A stretch of DNA of 64,000 nt, from positions 12,232,501 to 12,296,500 of the forward strand of contig BSBN01000233.1 in NCBI GenBank assembly GCA_027924645.1, read 5' to 3'. The notes under the pieces are model-generated. The model saw only the letters and a list, made by a program, of their open reading frames with translations. It searched no databases and had not been told where the DNA came from. The first letter of the stretch is position 1, and each line of letters begins with the position of its first letter. Positions 55,306 through 64,000 of this stretch are shown here, one piece after another. The translations under genes and the position numbers were made by a program. The DNA is from Cunninghamia lanceolata (Eukaryota; Streptophyta; Pinopsida; Cupressales; Cupressaceae).

Positions 55306-58211
55306 TTTCTAGTACGCCCAGTGGGACTCACTTCTCCTGATCAAATCTTACATTTTTTGCAAGTTTTTGTTATAAAAATTTGTGTTTTTCTAACCCCTGT
55401 TGTCAAGTTTTGCATGTGATCTGTCAAAGGTGATCTTTAGAGCTCAAAAGGACTACACCATTGTGTCTGGGAGGCCAATTCCATGCTTTTTTACTATAAA
55501 CTTGCATATATTTCGTCACTATAAAAATTTTTGTAAAAATTTGAATTTTTTTTATTTGGTAGCCATACTACACGGATCCGTATGGATCCATACAATATGG
55601 ATCTACCATTTTGTGTCTGATTTTGGTATTGCAGGATTTAGGTTCATTGTTTACAGGTCACACTAATGGTTCTCTATTTGTTCTGAGGTTTATTGGATAT
55701 TACAAGCTTAAAGGTGTTATCAACCTAGTTCTTAACCGACATAGGAGCCACTGTCTATCTCCCGACCGACCAATCCTTAACACCTATAGGTCACCATTCC
55801 CAAAGATCCCATCGCCTTCCTTCTAACACTTATCACCAACCTCACTTCAGGTCACCACAGCCAACCACTCTCAATTTCTAGGTTGACCAAACCTTAGATT
55901 TCCTTATATTCCTATTGCTACTCTCTATCGGCTGCCTCTAAGATTCTGTCACCTTTGCTTGTGACACTCTCCTATCACCACCCATTATCCATCTGTTGCT
56001 GCCTCTTGGTAGCCCAATCACCTCTGCAAAACCTCCCTCATTGTCATCAAAACATTTCTATCATATCTTCTTTTATCGACCTCCCGTTGACTCGTCTCCT
56101 ATGCTTTGCCCATGGCCTGGTCGACACCATCCCTTTGTGGTTGCCACCTCCTAAACTTCTATCTGTCACCTTATGGTTATCATCGCCACCTTGTCAAATT
56201 GGTTGCCACCCACTATATTGAATCCATTGCTTCATAGAAACCACCCACCATTGCCCTATGACTTTGACTTAAGTCATCCACCATTGCCCTAAACTTTAAA
56301 ACCTAGCCGTCGACCATTGTTAAAATTGACCCCCACTCCATACACATAGGTCGCCACCTTATATGCTTTTGTTGCCTACCTCTCTTGACGCTCCTGTCAT
56401 TTATGCCCTAGTTGCTACCTACCGTCGATTACATCTAGCCCATGGATTGAGCCTTTGTGCTTGTTCATCCCATGGTTGAATAGCCTTGCAAAACAATGAC
56501 GACACTTGTTATCTTTTGGTTTAGCATTTAGAGTCAACATTTAGGGTTTAGTGTTTGACATTCAAGGTTAGGTTTTAACTATCAATATAAAACTACAACC
56601 ACCAACATAAACCACCTTCTACACAGCACGTGTGACTGAAAAATCTTGCAAACGGCTAAAAGTCAATAGTCAACCTTCATAGTCAACCGGTCAACAACTA
56701 GTCAACCATGTTTTCTTCATAAGGCATAAGGGGAAGTATTTTTCTTTTTTGCTATAACTTGGTCAAAACAGGTCAGATTTTCACGCAAAAGGACTCGTTG
56801 GAAAGCTAGTTCACCCAGCTTTGTAGTGGTGTCAATGGTTTTAGGTAATTCTACCATTTCATTAGGTAATTTCTTTGTCAAACTTCAGCTTCTTTTAAAA
56901 CTTCAATTGAGCATATTTTGAGCAAAATGTATCCATTTTCAGCAAAAAAAAATTTAAAATTGCTTAGAATCATCTAAAATTTCTATTTATGCAACTTGTT
57001 TTGCTGTATCAGATCATCAATCTTAGATTTTTAATAGATTGACTCTTTTTGACCTAATCCTCTTTGGCTTTCAAGTTCGTTCTTCTTCTTTTCATTGCAG
57101 CATCAAATCGTTTGTCGAAGAATGGAGAATCTGGAAAACTACTGACATGTTTCTTGTAGGATCAATCAGTCAAAGACTCATCATATTTCCCACTAAATTA
57201 GGAACATTTGGAATTGGTGCTTAAAAAGAATCTTTGCATGCTCCATGTCTATTTTTTCTTATTTTTTATTTGCTTTCTGTGTATGTCTATAACCTAATTT
57301 AACGAGAGTATCCTCTCCCCCTTCCTATCCAATGGACTTGGTGTGTAAGAGAAATTGTTGTTATCTCTAGAGAGCCTACCATCCCGCTTTGAAAGGTTGG
57401 AATGAACCAAGCAGTAACAAGTTAAAGCCAAGATCATTCAAACTGCTATATAAAAAATGTGTTTGTGACAAAAGTCATAAGCAACAGGTGTTGATGTGTC
57501 ATATCGACGAATGTCTCCCTTAGTACCCTTGTGGTGCGTGAAAACCTATAGAGCATAACCTCTATAGGTTGGGATGCCTCCTAATCAGAGTGAATCACCG
57601 CATGTATGGCCACCTGAATGAATACCCTTACTAAAAACCTTTGTTTAGTAGCCAAAATCCTTCTATTTGTTGGTGCAGGAGGTTGGACCTCTGAAGCCAT
57701 CCCACGTTCTCGCAATTCAAAGTAGAGATAACAAATTCCTAGAGATCTTTGGGTCTTTAGGAATTCAAATTTTTGTGTGCCCGAGAAGTGAGTGTCGAGC
57801 AAGGGGGAGCTAGTGCCACCTATCTTCTAAGCTATCTACTCTAAATAAGTGCGGTTGGAGCAATCCAAGTGGGAATCCAACAAATATTATCTCTGCCAGC
57901 CTAAGTTGTTAATGTTTGTGAATGTTCTATGTGTGAGTGTCTGCCATCTTATTTGCTTTTCAAAAAATTGCCAAAAAAGCTATCAAAAACAAAATCCCTG
58001 TCACAGAAAATCCCATCCTAACACACATCCTAAGCCACATCATCCACATCATCTAATCCTAATCATCCTAGTCAACCATCATCCCAAGCTATCATTCTAA
58101 GACATTCAATCACTTCGTCTTAATCACTACCCAATCAACTTCATCCATTTCAAATCCAAATCATATCTTAATCAATCCACATCCTCACATACTAATCTAC
58201 CACTTCTAAAC
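55306..58211 (+). other. E5 leader and non-coding internal region
   Basis: The site after the LTR reads TTTCTAGTACGCCCAGTG and I cannot name a matching tRNA. 55700-56450 is C-rich (CCACC/CCATTG motifs). Short ORFs (55400-55666, 55955-56221, 57039-57224) have no motif. 57980-58200 is a G-poor ATC/CAT-rich tract. Confidence 0.55.
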
Positions 58212-59681
58212 ATGGAGACCTATGAGAATGATCCTTATGGCACCAAAAGAATTCTTGATGTACTTGAGTGGTTATATAGAAAGGAACAAGTCCCTATGCC
58301 ACCACAACACCAACAATTCCTACAACATCAAGCCATAGGCTAATACCAACAATCCAAAATTCAACAAGCACATCATCCTCTATCCATTCACCATCAACCA
58401 ATGCCATCTCAATCCTATGTGTCATACCCATCCACTTCATACCAACTTAATCCACCAACCTATCAAGTCAATGTTCCATCAACTTATCCAACTTCATACC
58501 AACCTAATCTAACTACATACCATGTCAATGTCATATCATCTTATCAATATCCACCTCAAGATCATCCACTTCCTCATTCTAACCTTCCAACACATCACCC
58601 AACCCATTCACAAGGCAACCAAGTATCCTTACAAGAAGCACATGCAAGTTCAAGTGGCCCTTTATACATAAATCAAGCGATCCCAAGTCCACTCTTGCAA
58701 CAAGACCTAATAGACTTACATCCACCTATGCTACAAGACCTAATAATCTTTGACTCAAGTCTAAGTGGCCCTTTGTACATAAGTCAAATGTCCTTAAGTC
58801 CACTTTTGGATAAATATCTCATATCTTTTGATGAGGGAGATACCTATGTGTCACCTAATTCTACTTGAAGTGGCCCCTTGTACATAAATCAAGTATCACT
58901 AAGCTCACCTTTGTAGCAAGACCTAATATCCTTTGACGAGGGAGATACCAACCTAGAGCAAGCATCTTATGAACACCCTCCATGACTATTCACTCAAATG
59001 CTAATCCATGAGCCTACTAGTCCCATCTCAACACCACCATGTGATCCCATTCCTATTCCATTCATCCATGAACCGTCTAATCCATCTAGTCCTATTATCC
59101 CTCCATCTAATCAATATCCTAATCCTAAGCCTACAACACCATCTACCCTTATCATCCACCCACTATATTGTCCATCCACCCATACACTTGCAAAGGATGT
59201 GACCCGTTGGCTTTTCACAAGGAATCAACTATCTCCATGTCAAAAACCTATTCTTGATCTTACCGCAGAGACCTCAAACACCTTTTCTATTCCCACCACC
59301 TCATTCTGTGGTCCACCAAGCATCCCACCTATCCAAGAGTTATCCCCTTCTATTCAAGTAACCCAAGAGATATGTCAAGAACATAATCCTAAGCATGGGA
59401 AAATAATAGCCCCTAATTCCAATCAAGATCAAATCACATCCAACCCATCCATAACATTTATCTTTTCTATGACCAAGATGAAATCCATGATGAAGAACCT
59501 ATCCATGAGAATCTTGATTCTATTCATACCCCTACACCCATTCATGAGCAAGACACCCAGGACCTACATGCTCAATCTAATGCAAGTCTTGTTGACCTAC
59601 TTGAGCATTCACCTCATTTCATGGCCTTTCTTCAAACATCCACTTGTCATGATAAGACATATGCCTTCCAACAAAATATAG
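58212..59681 (+). pseudogene. E5 Pro/Ser/Thr-rich ORF with internal repeats
   Basis: One plus frame from ATG 58212 (METYENDPYGTKRILDVLEW) to 59681, 490 codons, broken by stops at 58341, 58866, about 58914 and about 58983 but not shifted. Residues after about 60 are Tyr/Pro/Ser/Gln-rich with YQLNPPTYQVNV-type repeats. Three copies of a motif SGPLYI(N/S)Q...SPLL..DLI follow (58650-58960). No zinc knuckle or enzyme motif. It could be a structural gag-like protein or a protein private to this element family. Function unknown. Confidence 0.6.
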
Positions 59682-60998
59682 AAGATCAAATCAATACATT
59701 GGATCTTAGTGAACACTTCAAAATACAAAAAATTTCAAAATGCAAAAAAAAATCAAATATTCCCAAAATACAAAAAAATAAAAACATCCCAAAAGCATAA
59801 AAAAATTACAACATTCCAAAAAATCCAAGCAATAAGATCAATCACATAAAATCGAATCAAATCCATCACATCATCAAAATCAAATCAAATCCCATAAATA
59901 ACATCATCCAATCAACCCATAATTCGATCAACCTATAGTTTGATCAACCCATCTACCCTCATCATCACCATCAATAAAACAAAATCAGAACTACATCTCA
60001 TCTCTATCATTAAAAGCCTTGATCCTGTGGATATAGGGTATGTAGGCAATCTAGGATACAAAGGAAGTACCTAGATTCGGGCATAGGCAATATACCATTT
60101 CCATATTTCATCCTTCTTCTAGTCTTCACCAATCATCATCTTCCTCTATCTCACCTCTCTTCTATCATTTATCTCCCACATCATCATCAAACAACTTCCT
60201 CCAATCAATTCCTCTTTCAAATCACTTCTTCCAATCAATCTAAACTAATCAAATCACTTCTTCATATCCCTTCTTCAATTCAATTCTTCCATTCATCCAA
60301 TAAACTCAAATGCAAGTCATCCTTTATCCATACCAAACAAGTTAATCAATCTCACCAAATTATCCAACTGCATCCTTGGTCTTGGACCTAATCTTGTTGT
60401 AAACCACACCAATCAATTAATCAATCAATCAATCATCATCATCATCCTTGTGTTGATCTAGGGATATATCATTCCCCGTAATGACAACACTATCATCATC
60501 AATCAATCAACAATTAATCATCAGTTTACAGCTTGACAGGGGCAATACCTTATTTTTTTTGTATCATATGTGCATGCTTGCTTGCTTGCTTCTATGTGTT
60601 ATCATTTTTGCATTTGCATCAGTATCATTCCCAGCTAATATTCATATCTTGTATCTAGACAAGGTTGTATTATGCTAGGGCATGAGACACATCGCCACCT
60701 TGGTCCTTATACCTTGGTGCATAACGTCTAGTGCTAAATCAAACATATGATTGCTCACTTTCATTGCAGCATAACGTATCATTCATCTCCTTCACCCATT
60801 TCTTATCTTGCATCATTCATCTAATCCTTCTTTATCATCGCATTTCATTTCCAGAGCATACCCGTGTCTGTCCAACCCACCTATCCTCTCGAGGGGGCAT
60901 CATCTGCCAGTTTCACTGGGGCATAGCCTGTTTATCCAACGTATCATATTTTCTTTGAAACAATGCCCTAATAGACATTGTCCCAAAGAGGGGCAAAA
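59682..60998 (+). other. E5 3' non-coding region
   Basis: 59700-60480 is AT- and CA-rich, nearly lacking G on this strand, with AAATC/CATCAATCAATC microrepeats. The ORFs at 60481-61017 are unconvincing. It ends in the PPT. Confidence 0.6.
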
Positions 60999-61936
60999 TG
61001 TAGACACCCAAAATTGACCCATTTAACATTTATACATTTATTGCATTTTGCACTACATACATTATGTCGTCTAGCACACTTGTAATCAAAAATCTCATTT
61101 TCTTCTATATCTCCATAATTAATTAAATAAATTTTATTTATTTAATTAATTTCCTTTATTCTTCTATTTTCCATAAATAATTAAATAATTTTAAATTATT
61201 TAATTACCTCATCTTTCTTCTAAAAAATAAATAAAATCCATATTTTATTTATTTTCCCTACCATGAAAATAAATTAAATAAATTTTATTTATTTAATTTA
61301 TATATTATTTTCCTCCAACATTTTCTCTCATTTAAATAATAAATTAAATAAATACAATTATTTAATTTATTATGTATTTTTCCCACCTTCTATTTTCTTC
61401 TAAACGTGCAAGTGTCCTTGAAAATAGCAAGAAATCAAAAATCAAATCATGGGAAAGATTTATTAAATTAGAAAAAATCTATGATCTCCACCAAAAAATA
61501 GAAATATCCTATTTCAAAAGAAGCATCTTATCCTCTCATGGACACTTGGTGTGTGCACATTCATCCTCATCTATCATCCATTGATTTCTCCTTTTATTCT
61601 CCACCATTGATCATCCATCTTGCTTTCCTATAAATCTACCCTCTCATAAGCCATTTTGCATGCATTGAGTTTGATACCCTTATGCTGTCAAAATCACATT
61701 GGAACCTTTGCATCATTCTTCTTCAATCTTTCATCCATTTTTATCTATCATTTTCTATCATTCATCTTCCTATCATCGTTATGTTGCGTATTTGAGCAAT
61801 CAACATCAACACAATCTTCATCGATCAATCAGGCTTTCATCCATTATTCAAGATATCGAGGTATTTCAAAGGGTTTGGATTGAGGTAATGGCATTTATTA
61901 TTTTATCTCTCGTTTTGTCCAAATTTTATGTACACA
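60999..61936 (+). repeat. 3' LTR of E5
   Basis: 938 bases, TGTAGACACCC...TATGTACACA; followed by the TSD atttc. Confidence 0.94.
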
Positions 61937-61941
61937 ATTTC

Positions 61942-62380
61942 CACACTCTTGGAATATTGGTTGGAATCTTCATTGCTAGACTAACGTTGGGGAGGAAAGG
62001 GACATCCTCATGGTCAGTTCAAACCTTCCCCATCGACTACAACAACTTGGAGGAATTAGCTTACAACGTTGAACTTGAAATCCTTCATATTTATATGTAT
62101 GGTGTACTATGTACATTGCCTCTTTTACATGTGGGTTGGCTTATGTCTTAATGTATTTATTATCATATGTGGGGGTTGTAGTTTTGACCGTTTTGTATAT
62201 TTGAAATATGAAATGATGTTATCCTCATTGTTGGTAATTGATATGTACTTTTGAGACTTTCATAAGTATTTGATGTATTATTTGATTCTCATGGATTATG
62301 ACATACATACTATGGGATATGTTATTGTTTTATTGTTAGACTATGTAAAAAAATTATAGATGCTTTTAGGGCATGTTACA
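61942..62380 (+). repeat. 3' LTR of E0, terminal segment
   Basis: Aligns with 22736-23174 (for example GGAGGAAAGGGACATCCTC in both) and ends GCATGTTACA. The flanking base run tttgt (62381-62385) would be a TSD, but the matching left copy is not identifiable. Confidence 0.85.
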
Positions 62381-64000
62381 TTTGTATCCAACACCAAAAA
62401 TAGTAAATAAATTGCATTAGGGAAAAGCCATATTAGATTTGCATTCATTTAGAGAAATTGTCATTTTCAACAATAGTAATTAGATAACATTTCAAATTGG
62501 AAAAATATGAAAAGAAAGTAGATTGATTTTATTTTAGTATTCATTTATATTGACATGCATTTAGAGACTTCATAAAACTCAAAAAATAAAATACACAAAG
62601 AGAAGGTCCTCAATCTGATTATGAGGCATTCAATAATTCAACACTCAATAGATTCAAACATCGATCACAATCAAATATTCCTTTTTCTGCATTTGGAATT
62701 CACACTCAATGTGCCCTAGACTGAGAGAAGATTGAATCAAAATAGTCTTAGATGAAATGTAGGAGAACCTGCCAATTCATAAAAATCCTACTGAACAAGT
62801 AGCCTAGGACCAAATTGAAACCCTAAGGCTAATTAAAGAACAAAATGATTAGAGAAGACAAAGGGAATAATTTTGTCCTTAGAGAGCTCAAACTTCTTGA
62901 AGAATTAATAAAACTCAAAGAGTGGAGGTTGAAATCATTTCATCTTTTCATTGCCAAAAAGTTGAATCAAATCAGAGCAAGTGACCCTCAAGGTTGCATA
63001 ATAATAATGACTACAATTTCATCACATCCATACCAATCTTAGTAACAACATAATCAAAAACATAACCAACCATCAACATTACATAAAAATATCTAGAACA
63101 CAACAATAATTTAACTATCACTCTTGATGTTCTACTTTTGTGTGAATAGAACAACCCATTGATCCACTCCCACTTGACTAGCTCTTACCACGAGAGCACG
63201 AATGACTAGGTGACTACCTTTTAGAAAGGGCACAATGAGTGTATTGTCTAGAGTCTGACTCATTCACATTGTGCTTGAGTCAATTCTGAGCAACATGGGA
63301 ATGTCTTTTACTTATTGCTCCTTTAGCATGTGAATTATCAGAACCCAATCATTCAAATAAAAAACCTTACGTACCTCCCTACATGACCCAAGATGCCATT
63401 AATGGTCTCAAATGGACAATATTATCTAGTGGAAGAATTTCAAATGTCTCTCAATACATGTGGACCAATTAGAGACATGGTTTGTGTACAAAGGCATATG
63501 GTTGATGATGCAAGGGTCATAGTTTCAAGTGGACATCCATGTGAATATGATGTAGCAAACATTGGTGACCCACAAATTTATTGACCACTCTTGTATCCCT
63601 ACCCAAGAAAATAGATTAAATGTAATTCTATATCTATATATTGGTAAGATGTAACAAGGGTTGGTCATTGAGCCAATTTTTATTGTAATTGTCTCAAGTA
63701 GGTTCTACGGTATCAAATGATGAATGTCTAGCTTTGTAAATGATGATGTATGTTTGTAGATTAGGGGAAGGGGTCGTGTGGTAAGGTTTTGTTTGTAAAT
63801 TTATGTCTCCATGGCAAATTGTAGTATCTCAGGAGGGGTTTTGACCCTAGTTGTTGTCTCTCACTTGCCACATTTTTTGGCATGACTGTAACAAGATTTG
63901 ATTAATGTATGCTAGGCATTCTAAAGAATTGCAAACTTTTTTGTAATAGTCTTGTTTTGTTGCAAGTGGGGAACTATTAATCTATAAGGGATAACTAAGT
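62381..64000. other. Right flank, no recognised content
   Basis: AT-rich sequence outside E0. Two short plus ORFs (62845-63042; 63393-63584) have no known motif, no conserved composition and no clear start context. I do not call them genes. Confidence 0.4.

Larger units (their letters stand above)
54367..61936 (+). mobile_element. E5: large non-autonomous LTR element, TSD atttc
   Basis: LTRs are 54367-55305 and 60999-61936, with direct repeats atttc at 54362-54366 and 61937-61941. A PPT (AAAGAGGGGCAAAA, 60985-60998) precedes the 3' LTR. The 5.7-kb internal region has no gag core, protease, RT or integrase, only a decayed Pro/Ser/Thr-rich ORF, so it is a LARD-like passenger. The LTR start TGTAGACACCC and the PPT form suggest a gypsy affiliation. 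Confidence 0.92.
22396..62380 (+). mobile_element. E0: outermost gypsy element, interrupted by E1 and E5
   Basis: LTR sequence (22396-23174), a degenerate Met-type PBS (TGGTATCATAGC at 23176), gag, pol, a PPT (about 27806-27817) and a 3' LTR starting TGTAACATC at 27818. The 3' LTR is split into 27818-30001, 54284-54361 and 61942-62380 by E1 and E5; when those are removed, the sequence from 29785 onward aligns in order with 22430-23174 of the 5' LTR. Both LTRs end in GTTACA. The upstream 1.9 kb of the 3' LTR has no visible counterpart on the 5' side, so the 5' LTR may be truncated. Confidence 0.78.

Noticed and set aside
63393..63584. Short ORF in the right flank as a host gene exon
   Set aside because: No recognisable domain, splice context or supporting neighbours.

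Overview
This window reads as repeat-rich, AT-rich intergenic DNA from a large land-plant genome. Every coding stretch I can identify belongs to an LTR retrotransposon (Ty1/copia or Ty3/gypsy). I find no convincing host gene, rRNA, tRNA gene or CRISPR array. Several primer-binding sites match the 3' end of plant initiator tRNA-Met. A gymnosperm is my guess from the density of old, decayed gypsy elements, but the sequence does not prove it.

Left part (1-15092): a stack of insertions whose left halves lie outside the window. Element A (copia-type LTRs, minus strand, 1-3655) sits inside the integrase of a plus-strand gypsy chromovirus P (3656-about 6039). P appears to sit inside the gag of minus-strand gypsy element M1 (about 6040-9490). 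M1 sits beside or inside a minus-strand gag-only gypsy remnant E7 (9491-11655 plus an LTR starting at 11656). Element A is the only element here with undamaged reading frames: a 392-residue coiled-coil/four-zinc-knuckle protein and a separate ORF of at least 233 codons that runs off the window edge and that I do not recognise.

Centre-left (15093-21616): E6, a complete minus-strand gypsy element with chromodomain, two LTRs and target-site duplication (TSD) ttcat. It is a sister copy of E1.

Right part (about 22396-62380): one large nest. The outermost element is gypsy E0 (plus). Its 3' LTR was hit twice, by E1 (gypsy, 30002-54278, TSD atctt) and by E5 (non-autonomous, 54367-61936, TSD atttc). 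E1's gag was split by E2 (short-LTR gag-only copia-type, 31281-49176, TSD atttg). E2 was split by E3 (minus-strand gag-only gypsy, 32370-47113, TSD ggggt/ggggc). The 5' LTR of E3 was split by E4 (full-length copia, 39140-46341). The nest is five levels deep, and most junctions are fixed by direct repeats. The last 1.6 kb (62381-64000) is flank without recognisable content.

Most elements are dead, with many stops, frameshifts, a lost catalytic residue or internal deletions. E2, E3 and E5 lack any visible pol and would have needed enzymes from other elements. Element A shares U5 motifs, PBS and a co-varying PBS-proximal hairpin with copia E4, which suggests it may be a non-autonomous partner of an E4-like element.
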